IMG/VR virus record: IMGVR_UViG_3300042878_000349
Span: 1 to 22,372 of that record
From: a virus
DNA: 22,372 nt
Strand: one strand, 5' to 3'
Below are positions 6,675-14,068 of the stretch, piece by piece. Position 1 is the first letter of the stretch, and every line of letters starts with the position of its first letter. A program made the translations under genes and the position numbers. Below the pieces are notes generated by a model that was not told where the DNA came from, ran no database searches, and saw only the letters and a list, made by a program, of their open reading frames with translations.

Positions 6675-7124
6675 TTAAGTACCTTTACCAAAGCTAGACG
6701 AGGATTTATTCTCTTTGAAGAGAGGCATCCGCGCATCGCTTTGACGCATTAGATTGTTGTCTACAGCTTCCGTCTGAGATTGTGTCAACTTGTTAAAGTG
6801 CGTATTACGCTGTTCCACAAACTCTTTCGGGGTCTTACAGAGTAACAACCCGCCAATCTCAATATGGTCTTTATAACGGCTATTGGGATCAGCTAACAGT
6901 CTAAATTGTGGTTGTTCATCTAAACCTACTGGCTCCCATCCTTCGCGCCGTTTTGCGGCCAAGTTACGAGGGTCAGCTGTGTTTAAATTAGAAACACGAA
7001 TCCATCGGTAAGCGTAGTCCGGGTGCTTGTCGGGTTCAGGTAGAAGTTCGGCCTGCTGCCACTGTTTAGGACGTTCAGCCATCAATCTATCTTCAAGTTC
7101 ACGCGGTTTTCTGTTTTCAGCCAT
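6675..7124 (-). CDS. Conserved phage protein of unknown function (149 aa)
   Basis: I chose ATG 7124 (MAENRKPRELEDRLMAERPK) because a perfect GGAGG lies 6 bases upstream; the frame is open 11 codons further but without a better site. The first half is charged with many Trp, Tyr and Pro (DYAYRWIRVSNLNTADPRN). The second half is helical (TPKEFVEQRNTHFNKLTQSQTEAV) and Ser/Lys-rich at the end. Its start overlaps the scaffold stop by 8 bases. It lies between scaffold and capsid genes, so an assembly role is likely but not demonstrated. Confidence 0.75.
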   Translation of the reverse strand: MAENRKPRELEDRLMAERPKQWQQAELLPEPDKHPDYAYRWIRVSNLNTADPRNLAAKRREGWEPVGLDEQPQFRLLADPNSRYKDHIEIGGLLLCKTPKEFVEQRNTHFNKLTQSQTEAVDNNLMRQSDARMPLFKENKSSSSFGKGT

Positions 7125-8061
7125 TATTGGCCTCCATTTCGAGTTTCGCCTTGGCATATTGCTCGGGCGTTAAATTTAGTTTCTTGGCCAGACTCATTTC
7201 AGATGGATTCAAACGAACCCTCTTAGGAGCAGTTGACCTTGTAGCCGGTGCTACCACCGAACTTCTTCGAGCGACTGGGCGCTCATTTTGTTCCGCTTCT
7301 TCCTCGAATCGCTCGGGGAAACGCTTGCGGATAGTGGCGTCTATCTTTCGATAATATTCTTGTGATGAAACCTGAACACCTTCGCGCTTGAGTCTCTCAT
7401 GGAGGCCTAGAGCTAAACTGGTCATCTCTTCATCTTCTCCGAACCACGGATTTTCCTGTTGCCATGCTTGCGCGCTGGGGTCAGGACGGAACTGTGGTGC
7501 CGGCTGTGATTGCATTTGTACAGGAGTTTCTTCCTCTTGTAAAGCGGGTGGACGAAAATTCTTTACTTTTTCGGTTTTGAGGGTTGCTTGGGTAAGACGC
7601 TCTTGGGCTTCCATCACCTTATCAGTGTCGCCAGAATCATAGGCTTCACGATAAGCGCGCTTGGCCGCTTCCATCTCCATAGCCACAGCTTTCTGAACGC
7701 TCATAAGCACGTTCTTCTCGCTGTTATTAAGGTTTGACTTAAGGCGCTGGTTCTCTTGCATTACCTTTTGAGCAAAGGCAATAGCCTCTTGTTGCTCTCG
7801 TATAGCGTTATCTTTCTCACGGCGTTCATCGTGAGCCAGCTTCTTCATCTGGATTAGCTTCTTTTTGACCTTACTGGAATAGTCTTCCAGCTCATCGTTA
7901 TAGAGCTCTTCCTTTACATTGTCCGGCAGAGGGGGTTTACCGCGATCCTCTTCCGGCGTGTTGTCTTCTACGTCAATGATGATCTGTTCATCAGTTTGAT
8001 CGTCTTCTGTGGTGACCTTTACGTCATCCTGTTCGTCTGGGAATTTAAAAGTTTCAGCCAT
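7117..8061 (-). CDS. Scaffolding protein (314 aa)
   Basis: The first 60 residues are very acidic (EQDDVKVTTEDDQTDEQI). Residues 60-170 form a long charged helix or coiled coil (KKKLIQMKKLAHDERREKDN and AMEMEAAKRAYREAYDSG). Residues 175-205 are Pro/Gln-rich, and the C-terminal 60 residues are basic (RSTAPKRVRLNPSEMSLAKK). A long, charged, helical protein with a basic tail, encoded upstream of the capsid gene, is the pattern of internal scaffolds whose C-terminus binds the capsid shell. The upstream stop TAA forms part of its AAGGAA ribosome site. Confidence 0.8.
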   Translation of the reverse strand: MAETFKFPDEQDDVKVTTEDDQTDEQIIIDVEDNTPEEDRGKPPLPDNVKEELYNDELEDYSSKVKKKLIQMKKLAHDERREKDNAIREQQEAIAFAQKVMQENQRLKSNLNNSEKNVLMSVQKAVAMEMEAAKRAYREAYDSGDTDKVMEAQERLTQATLKTEKVKNFRPPALQEEETPVQMQSQPAPQFRPDPSAQAWQQENPWFGEDEEMTSLALGLHERLKREGVQVSSQEYYRKIDATIRKRFPERFEEEAEQNERPVARRSSVVAPATRSTAPKRVRLNPSEMSLAKKLNLTPEQYAKAKLEMEANNG

Positions 8062-8069
8062 GTTGTTCC

Positions 8070-8492
8070 TTATTTACGGCGAATACCGCGAGGATCATCT
8101 ACTACGCCTTCAACAGAATCGTCATTGATCACACGGAATTCTTTGCCGTGAATTACCAGTCGCGTTCCTGAATTGGGTCTAATCAAGATAAAGTCACCCT
8201 TCTTGCAGTACGGGCCAGATGGGAATCGGCTTGCGTCCTTGTAGCAGTCTGGGCCCATGTCTACTACGAATAACACAGTAGTCAGGGTTTCCTCAATCAT
8301 GAGAGTTTCTTCCGCTTTAATGAGTCCGGAGTCTCCGTATTCTTTTTCCATATCGGGTATGGCACAAAGAATTCTGTAACCAGATGGGCGGGGAAGTTGT
8401 TTAGCCTTCTCCTCTGGCTTTGTGTTCAAGATCTTGGATAAATCCACGGCCTTGGTTATGTCGAGATTTGAAATCTCACTCGTCATCGTCAT
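8070..8492 (-). CDS. GroES-like co-chaperonin (140 aa)
   Basis: From residue 35 the chain follows the Cpn10 pattern: RPSGYRILCAIPD as the first strand, a flexible stretch DSGLIKAEETLMIEETLT (54-71) in the place of the GroEL-binding mobile loop, VLFVVDMGPD, then CKKGDFILIRPNSGTRLVIHGKEFRVINDDSVEGVV matching the KVGD...EVLIM core. Residues 1-34 are an extra N-terminal extension. Known phage co-chaperonins (T4 gp31 type) replace host GroES on GroEL so that the capsid protein can fold; acting in the host cytoplasm on the capsid protein is inferred here from gene order. Starts at 8492 or 8486 both overlap the upstream gene's tail, so coupling is likely. Confidence 0.85.
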   Translation of the reverse strand: MTMTSEISNLDITKAVDLSKILNTKPEEKAKQLPRPSGYRILCAIPDMEKEYGDSGLIKAEETLMIEETLTTVLFVVDMGPDCYKDASRFPSGPYCKKGDFILIRPNSGTRLVIHGKEFRVINDDSVEGVVDDPRGIRRK

Positions 8493-8676
8493 CGTGATTG
8501 ACTCTTTCTTGTAGGTCTATGATGTATAAACGTGCAGTGAGTAGACCTTTCACCTCTCCACACATCTTCTTGTACTCCGCAAAGTCTTCAGCCTTGCCAT
8601 CGGCTATTGACATTTGGAGTTGGGATACTTTGTCATCTATCTTTGAAGCTAGAAGTTTTAGGTATTTGTCGATCAT
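8476..8676 (-). CDS. Small helical phage protein (66 aa)
   Basis: The protein is helical throughout (YLKLLASKIDDKVSQLQMSI, AEYKKMCGEVKGLLTARLYI) and ends in an acidic tail NHDDDDE. It is a conserved short protein that I associate with the portal/co-chaperonin interval in related phages; its function is unknown. AGGAA lies 7 bases before the ATG, which overlaps the portal stop as ATGA. Its last codons overlap the first codons of the co-chaperonin gene by 17 bases. Confidence 0.7.
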   Translation of the reverse strand: MIDKYLKLLASKIDDKVSQLQMSIADGKAEDFAEYKKMCGEVKGLLTARLYIIDLQERVNHDDDDE

Positions 8677-11099
8677 TGTTTATTCCTCATCATGTCAGCC
8701 AAAAGTTTGGTCTTCTCTGACTGGGCGTCTTGGGCTAGTTCCATCTGATCTTTTTGTATCGTAGCCTGCAGGCGCGCCATATCAATTTCCTTTTGGGTAG
8801 CGATACGGTCACGCTCAATCTGCTGCTGTGATTGTTTGAGCTGGGCATCAGTTGCATCCTTCTGAGCCTTACGCTGCACCTCTTGACCCTTAAGCGCCAG
8901 CTCTTGCTGTTGCATTTGGATAAGGGGATCTTGTTGCATAGCCGCCGCTTGAGCCTGCTGGGCCTGTGCAGTATTGGCTTGCAGTAACTGGGCGCTTGCC
9001 TGTGCGATGAGCTGCGACAGCTGGACTTCCACATCCTCTGGCAATTTCTCGTTCGGGGCGGGCATTGGCACACCCATTTGCTTCTCTATCAACTGACGAT
9101 AGTGGAAGCCTAAGTGCTCGGCAATGTGAGCCTGCATAGAAGCCATGATCTGATTGGCCATGGGGTTCTGACCCACCGTCTTTTGAATCAATGGGTCTTG
9201 CATGAACGTCTGGTGCGTAGCAATGTGGGCTTGTTGATCTTGGTAGATAAACGCCTTCATCGGCATACCTTTCAGTGCGGCCATGTTCTCGCTGACTGGG
9301 TCTTTTGGCATCTCATCATCAGGCAACGGCACCAACTTCTGGGCGTTTTTAATACCGAGGACATCAAGCATCTGCCTATGTAACTGTGGTAAGTCATAGA
9401 TCTGGGGAGCTTGCTGGGCCAGCTGGATCACCGCCTGATATTGGACAATCTTCTGCGCCATCGTGGCCGCATTGGGATCACTCACAGGAATAACATCAAC
9501 TAAGTCGTAATCAGATCGCTTGGCTTTGCGGGATCCTTCTTCTGGCTGGTAAGAGTATTCATCAGGTGTGTAGTCTCTGATAATGTCGCGCAGAAGAGCC
9601 AGCTCTTGCTTAAATGAATAGTGAATACGCGCCTGAACAGCGGTCATTACCTTTAACTGACGCTCAAGGATGGCCAGTGTCGTACCAACGGGAGAGTTGG
9701 CAGACATATCGGCAACTTGGATGTCAGCTGCAGAAGCAAACTTGCGGCCTTCTTCGACAATCTTATCGAGAAGAGTTGCCAATACTTGTGACGGCTCTTT
9801 GTAAGGCAGAGCCATGATGTTCTCTGCAATAGATCCGCTTGGTACGTCCACATCGCGCCACTCAGCTGGGCCGATTGGTGTGTCATCTCCCTTAACCCGC
9901 AGACCACGGGTTTTAAAGCCGCCGGGCAAGTTGGCCAGAGTCCCTGCATCCACCAATTGACGCAAAATAGACGTACCAGACTTAGCAAATGCTCCAACTA
10001 AGTGAATCAGTCCAAAACAATAGAAGCCAAAGCCGGGGACGTAGCCATAATGGACGTAGTGCTGGCGCTTAGTGTGGAGTTTGTCGCCTTGTTTCCAGTT
10101 TCTGCGGATAGCCAGACACTTCATGCTTCCATGTTCAATGGTCACAATGTAAGGCAGGGCAATTCCTGTAGGTTCGCCGTCTTTATCGGTGTGCTCGTAA
10201 CCTTCAAGGTCGAGCTCTACGTTCATCTCAAGGATTTTGTAGCGGTCATCCGACAAAGCGCGGAATCCCATCTTCTCAGCGATCTTTTTCTCTACTTCCT
10301 CCAGCGTATTGTTGGGCTCTCCCAAATCAATGTCGGCATAGAATCCAGCAACCTGTAACTTACGCAGCTCGTTTTCCGTCTTTCGCATAACGTGCGTAAC
10401 GCGAGGGGACGTTTGAATGTCGGACGCGCCGTAAGGCACAACCAGATCTTCAGCCGGAACGAATATTGATGTTTGTCTGTCAAAATTTGGATCAAAGTAG
10501 ACTTTCTTAAAAGCATTACCAGACAAACCAAGACCCCAGACCATTCTTTCGTGCTCTGGCCTAAACTCTGTCATTACATCCGTCAGCTGATAGTTCATAT
10601 CATCTTGAACACGGGTCGCAGCGTCTTTTTTCTCGGGGGTTTCCTTGCCAATGATCTGGGTCTTCACTGGCCCAGCTGCAGGAAACGTGCTCATCATGAT
10701 TTCAGCTTGGAATTTAACCAAAGCTTCTGACAATAATGGGTGGTAAACACCGCAAGCACCAATCCAAGGGTCGGCGCGCTCTTCAATCTTCATCCCCAAG
10801 AGCTCTAACCCGTCTACATAGGTCTGCATCCAGTCTTTACGGGAGTTGACGTCATCGTCATAGTCGCCAACTAGGTCAGTCACTATCCCAGTTACGATAG
10901 ATTCGTCTAAATAATCAACTAAGTTAGCGTCAAAGTCATCTATCTCTTCGCCGCCAATTGCTATTTCCATCCCACCCATACTAATTGTGACCTCTTCAGG
11001 GTCAACAATCTCAATTTCAATGCCGCCGTCCTCTTCGGTATCAGGCATTAGGGCTTCTAAACCCTCTGGTGCGGCGTAAAGTGATTTTTCAATGGACAT
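8673..11099 (-). CDS. Portal protein, long P22-like type (808 aa)
   Basis: Position directly after the large terminase, length and sequence pattern identify the portal. The first 90 residues are acidic. The body holds a conserved core (SRKDWMQTYVDGLELLGMK and DPWIGACGVYHPLLSEALVK), then HVMRKTENELRKL, GYVPGFGFYCFGLIHLVGA and GTTLAILERQLKVMTAVQ. The last 170 residues are a Gln/Ala-rich helix (QANTAQAQQAQAAAMQQDPL onward), like the C-terminal barrel of P22-type portals that extends into the capsid. The dodecameric ring is the DNA gate at one capsid vertex. AAGGA precedes the ATG, and 8 bases separate it from the terminase stop. Confidence 0.88.
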   Translation of the reverse strand: MSIEKSLYAAPEGLEALMPDTEEDGGIEIEIVDPEEVTISMGGMEIAIGGEEIDDFDANLVDYLDESIVTGIVTDLVGDYDDDVNSRKDWMQTYVDGLELLGMKIEERADPWIGACGVYHPLLSEALVKFQAEIMMSTFPAAGPVKTQIIGKETPEKKDAATRVQDDMNYQLTDVMTEFRPEHERMVWGLGLSGNAFKKVYFDPNFDRQTSIFVPAEDLVVPYGASDIQTSPRVTHVMRKTENELRKLQVAGFYADIDLGEPNNTLEEVEKKIAEKMGFRALSDDRYKILEMNVELDLEGYEHTDKDGEPTGIALPYIVTIEHGSMKCLAIRRNWKQGDKLHTKRQHYVHYGYVPGFGFYCFGLIHLVGAFAKSGTSILRQLVDAGTLANLPGGFKTRGLRVKGDDTPIGPAEWRDVDVPSGSIAENIMALPYKEPSQVLATLLDKIVEEGRKFASAADIQVADMSANSPVGTTLAILERQLKVMTAVQARIHYSFKQELALLRDIIRDYTPDEYSYQPEEGSRKAKRSDYDLVDVIPVSDPNAATMAQKIVQYQAVIQLAQQAPQIYDLPQLHRQMLDVLGIKNAQKLVPLPDDEMPKDPVSENMAALKGMPMKAFIYQDQQAHIATHQTFMQDPLIQKTVGQNPMANQIMASMQAHIAEHLGFHYRQLIEKQMGVPMPAPNEKLPEDVEVQLSQLIAQASAQLLQANTAQAQQAQAAAMQQDPLIQMQQQELALKGQEVQRKAQKDATDAQLKQSQQQIERDRIATQKEIDMARLQATIQKDQMELAQDAQSEKTKLLADMMRNKQ

Positions 11100-11107
11100 A
11101 TGTATCC

Positions 11108-12691
11108 TTAGTAGTAAGAAACTTTGCGTCTAAACGAGCGAACTTCGTCCTCTTCGTCTGTCTGCAAGCGTATAAACCCGCCTTTTCTGAACCTTATCAG
11201 AGCCTGCGTAGAAGAGTCAACTAAGTCATCGTGGTCTGAGTTTGGGAACGCAGCCATTTCTTCCATTAACTCATCAGCCCAGCGCGTAGCTGGCGCCCAA
11301 ACCTTACCGCTGGCAAACAAATCAGATACAGAATTGATCCTCACCATCTTATCATTACCTCTAGACGGCGTAAACTCTTGAACAGGTATCCCCATCGCCC
11401 TGAGTTCATAAATCAATGGCGCTCCGGACGCCTTGGCCTCAACGATAAACGCATCTGGCTCCCACTCTTTATAGTGATTAAAGGCTTTCTCTTTTAACTC
11501 TGGGAATTCCATGCGCTTTTTAAACGCATCTAACAAAATAATATTCGCATCGTTCTGGTTCTCGTTCAAATAGAAAACCCCCCAAGTCGTACAAGCTGAA
11601 TAGTCAGAGCGTTCGTTTTTAGTAAACGCCGTATCCCAAGACTGGATCACAAACTCGCACTTAGGCGGGTCTTCGTCTGTCCATTCTTTCCACCACTCCC
11701 GCTTAACAATCGCGCCTTGTTCACTAGTCGGGCTCTGTTGATACTGGGCATTCCACTTAGCCGCAGGCAGTTCAGACTGTAGGGCGTGTAGTTCTTCTAG
11801 GCTCCAAAACTCTGGCCATAAAGGATTTCCCGATGGGAGAATTGCAGGGAAGTCAATTACTTCCCAGTCATCGTTTCCGTCTTTATCAATCGCAGACTGC
11901 AAGATCCGGCCAGTCAGATCCCTCTTGGCCCAGCGCGTCATCACGACAATAATCGCACCACCCGGCTGAAGACGTTGACGAGGGCCAGAGGTGTACCACT
12001 CATAGACTTTATCAAAGACAGAGTTATCTCCTTGGGCCAAGGCGGCTTCTTGTTCAGAGTGGGGATCGTCAATGATTAATAGATCAGCACCTTTACCTGT
12101 TACTGTACCGCCTACCCCGATAGCAAAATACTCTCCGTTTTTATTTGTAGACCAACGTCCAGCGGCTTTACTGTCTGACCTTAAATTAACATTGGGGAAT
12201 ATCTTAGAGAACGGCTCACTGGCTACTAAGTTACGAACCTTACGGCCAAAGCCCACCGCGAGTTCTGCTGTATTGGAACACTGGATGATCTTCTTACTGG
12301 GATCCCGTCCCAGAAACCAAGCCGGCAACATATACGAAGCAAACTCAGACTTCGTATGCCGTGGGGGCATATTGATGATCAAGCGTTTAATCTTTCCAGT
12401 CGCGATCTCTTCAAACTTCTTAGCCATGACTTTATGGTGGCGGCCATCAATGAACCCCGGCCACATAGCATGGGCGAACTTATTAAAGTCATCAAAGGCT
12501 TCTTCTCTTTGTTGGCTGGCTTCTAATGCGTCAAGGTCGTCAAGGTAAGAGGCTTGTTCGTTAGAAGGCATCTTAAAGAAAGTCACAGCGGCGGCCTCGG
12601 CTTCTGGTTTCGTAAGGTTAAGAGCAAACATCACCCTCCTTACAAACAGGTCGCGCTCCTCTTGCATCTCCAGTTGTTGTTTTTTGTTCAA
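11108..12691 (-). CDS. terL: Terminase large subunit (527 aa)
   Basis: The ATPase domain shows a Walker A-like MPPRHTKSE (108-116), Walker B LLIIDD (204-209) and the coupling motif VMTRW (250-254). The nuclease domain shows SWDTAF with Asp353, VEAKASG with Glu418, and HDDLVDS at 487-493. It cuts concatemeric DNA and drives it through the portal. The start codon is TTG at 12691, overlapping the previous stop (TTGA), with GAGG 8 bases upstream. An ATG eight codons further lacks a ribosome site. The Walker A is the divergent kind usual for this family. Confidence 0.92.
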   Translation of the reverse strand: MNKKQQLEMQEERDLFVRRVMFALNLTKPEAEAAAVTFFKMPSNEQASYLDDLDALEASQQREEAFDDFNKFAHAMWPGFIDGRHHKVMAKKFEEIATGKIKRLIINMPPRHTKSEFASYMLPAWFLGRDPSKKIIQCSNTAELAVGFGRKVRNLVASEPFSKIFPNVNLRSDSKAAGRWSTNKNGEYFAIGVGGTVTGKGADLLIIDDPHSEQEAALAQGDNSVFDKVYEWYTSGPRQRLQPGGAIIVVMTRWAKRDLTGRILQSAIDKDGNDDWEVIDFPAILPSGNPLWPEFWSLEELHALQSELPAAKWNAQYQQSPTSEQGAIVKREWWKEWTDEDPPKCEFVIQSWDTAFTKNERSDYSACTTWGVFYLNENQNDANIILLDAFKKRMEFPELKEKAFNHYKEWEPDAFIVEAKASGAPLIYELRAMGIPVQEFTPSRGNDKMVRINSVSDLFASGKVWAPATRWADELMEEMAAFPNSDHDDLVDSSTQALIRFRKGGFIRLQTDEEDEVRSFRRKVSYY

Positions 12692-12972
12692 GGAAGGTTC
12701 CTCAACTTTAAGTAAGACGGGCGCACACTACGTGCCGAATGAACACTGCGCCTGCATATCCCTAAGTCACAGAGCTTCTTCACAACCCTGTGTACATTCC
12801 CCCGCCCTCTATCTCCAGTATGAAACATGATGTCATCTATAGAAGGCCCATATCCATAGTTCCTCCAATACTCATCTATCACAAGGAACACAGTCCTTTG
12901 CTTCTCAGTCATACACGCCCCTATACACGCCTCTAACGTTTGCTTAATCGCTTCTTTATTCTTATGTATCAT
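12688..12972 (-). CDS. LexA-N-terminal-like winged-helix protein (up to 94 aa)
   Basis: Residues 21-90 follow the LexA DNA-binding domain: TEKQRTVFLVIDEYWRNYGYGP, then SIDDIMFHTGDRGRGNVHRV as helix-turn-helix, then KKLCDLGICRR and a short wing. There is no protease domain. The ATG at 12972 has no ribosome site and directly abuts a tandem repeat. The ATG at 12912 has AGGGG 7 bases upstream and gives 74 aa covering exactly the domain, so it may be the true start. It is probably a transcriptional regulator that could bind the repeats just upstream (12973-13026); that link is inferred. It could alternatively help the terminase recognise DNA. Confidence 0.7.
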   Translation of the reverse strand: MIHKNKEAIKQTLEACIGACMTEKQRTVFLVIDEYWRNYGYGPSIDDIMFHTGDRGRGNVHRVVKKLCDLGICRRSVHSARSVRPSYLKLRNLP

Positions 12973-13004
12973 TGTAAGAATCTGTAAGTTTCATGTAAGT
13001 TTCA
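12973..13004 (-). repeat. Tandem 11-bp repeats abutting the winged-helix gene
   Basis: On the minus strand TGAAACTTACA occurs twice in a row, exactly, followed by GATTCTTACA, which ends at the base before ATG 12972. This iteron-like arrangement in front of a DNA-binding protein gene suggests an operator. A single CGAAACTTACA also occurs in the inverted copy at 17312-17354. Confidence 0.7.
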
Positions 13005-13026
13005 CTATCGTCACTGACAGATGTGG
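12984..13026 (-). repeat. Left copy of a 43-nt inverted repeat pair
   Basis: The minus-strand sequence from CCACATCTGTCAGTGAC to GAAACTTAC matches the plus-strand sequence at 17312-17354 at 35 of 43 positions with no gap. The CCAC end faces the interval between the copies. It contains one poorly kept dyad around CTGTCAGTGAC and overlaps the tandem 11-bp repeats. Confidence 0.75.
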
Positions 13027-13072
13027 AAAAAATATACCCCACCCCTTTTTGTATACATAAACATAGGGGGGG

Positions 13073-13825
13073 TCATTCTGTATCAAAGTCGAGGATCTGC
13101 TCATCTGGATTTTTGGAGGGCCCCCCCTCTTTTTTTTCTGGTGTTTGAATGTCAGAGTCTAATGTTTGAATGTCAGAAACAGTATGTGATAGGGCGCCCG
13201 GCGCGCGGGGGCCTGCAGGCGGGGCCCCGGGTGCGGTGGGTGCGCCGCTGGCAGCCTCCGAAGTGGCAGCCCCTCGAATTTCTTCCATCAATTCCAGAGC
13301 ATCGGTGACCGGGCCAGCGCTGGGCGCCCGCTGCTGCAGCCTATCGAGCAGCCGGGCCCGTATGTCAGCGCTCTTGTGCACGATGGTGCTCTCTTTACGC
13401 TCAAGGAAGGCTCCGACTTCGAATAGGTTACCGATCAGCTGCAGCGCTCGCATACGCTGGGCCGGTGGGAACTCTGGGTTTAGTGTGTGCTCTACCAGCT
13501 GCTGCACCAGCAGGGCCTTCAATTGTGCAGGGGTTCGATGTTTCTCCGCTTCTATTGCCAGCTTATACGCTTCAACCTCACGCTGTATTCTAGGATCGGC
13601 CGCGAGCTTATATGGCGCCGTCACAATGGTTGACTTGGCAGGCTTTGGGTTATAGCTTTGCCGGTATGCTGCAGCCTTAGTGTTACCGAGTGCAACGGCA
13701 TGAGCGAAGGCCTTAGCCTTGCTGCTGATCTTGGGTGTTCTACCCTCTCCGCTGCTTAACAGCGATTCAATGGGGACTTGCTCAAAGCCGGCTTTTATTT
13801 GCGCGCGTGTTAACTTTTGAACCAT
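13073..13825 (-). CDS. Terminase small subunit-like protein (250 aa)
   Basis: Residues 38-75 (AHAVALGNTKAAAYRQSY and the following KPAKSTIVTAPYKLA) resemble the helix-turn-helix of small terminases. A helical oligomerisation-like region follows (AQLKALLVQQLVEHTLN). I use ATG 13825; the frame is open to a TTG at 13882 that has no better support. The C-terminal 70 residues are Ala/Gly/Pro-rich, then contain SDIQTLD-SDIQTPE and a Lys/Glu/Gly run encoded by homopolymers. It lies upstream of the large terminase, separated only by the winged-helix gene. It probably recognises the packaging start. Its 3' half is far richer in GC than the large terminase. Confidence 0.65.
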   Translation of the reverse strand: MVQKLTRAQIKAGFEQVPIESLLSSGEGRTPKISSKAKAFAHAVALGNTKAAAYRQSYNPKPAKSTIVTAPYKLAADPRIQREVEAYKLAIEAEKHRTPAQLKALLVQQLVEHTLNPEFPPAQRMRALQLIGNLFEVGAFLERKESTIVHKSADIRARLLDRLQQRAPSAGPVTDALELMEEIRGAATSEAASGAPTAPGAPPAGPRAPGALSHTVSDIQTLDSDIQTPEKKEGGPSKNPDEQILDFDTE

Positions 13826-13858
13826 GGTGTTTTCAATGGGTATGAAATAAGAATCCCG

Positions 13859-13887
13859 AACATAGCAGACCACGCGCAGCAATGCAA
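13859..13887 (-). promoter_or_regulatory. Possible promoter for the small terminase and packaging genes
   Basis: On the minus strand TTGCAT (13887-13882) and TATGTT (13864-13859) are separated by 17 bp, about 35 bases before ATG 13825. The first eight bases, TTGCATTG, are identical to those at the better promoter at 4837-4865. Each hexamer is only a partial consensus match, so this remains tentative. Confidence 0.35.
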
Positions 13888-14001
13888 ACCACCACGGCCC
13901 AGCTGGCCATCATGGCCTATCAGCTCACCAGCTGCAGCAGCTCACCCCTCCCCAGGATTATTGCCGGCCAATTTATTTTGCATTAACTGTAAAAAAACCC
14001 C

Positions 14002-14031
14002 TTGACAAGTCAACACATGACATTATGTAAT
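14002..14031 (+). promoter_or_regulatory. Strong sigma70-type promoter of the plus-strand operon, with overlapping palindrome
   Basis: A consensus TTGACA (14002-14007) is followed after 18 bp by TGTAAT (14026-14031), five of six bases from consensus, with an A/T-rich stretch upstream. The -35 lies inside the palindrome TTGAC-AA-GTCAA, where a repressor could exclude RNA polymerase. The first gene starts 38 bases downstream of the -10. It faces away from the small terminase gene, so 13826-14068 is a divergent control region. Confidence 0.7.
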
Positions 14032-14068
14032 CGTTATTCATGTTTTAACCACCACCGAAAGGAACCCT

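Noticed and set aside
7118-7157. Longer start for the 149-aa protein at 7157
   Set aside because: The GGAGG site lies 6 bases before 7124, whereas the earlier ATG lies deep in the scaffold gene without a clear site.
13116-13137. Plus-strand hairpin GAGGG-CCCC-CCCTC followed by T8, shaped like an intrinsic terminator
   Set aside because: It lies inside the small terminase coding sequence and no plus-strand transcription unit enters from the left. It is more simply the product of homopolymer runs in the gene tail.
13882-13986. Plus-strand mini-ORF MQTTTAQLAIMAYQLTS...
   Set aside because: It has no ribosome site and lies upstream of the cassette promoter, so it would not be transcribed from it. 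It may be a decayed fragment.
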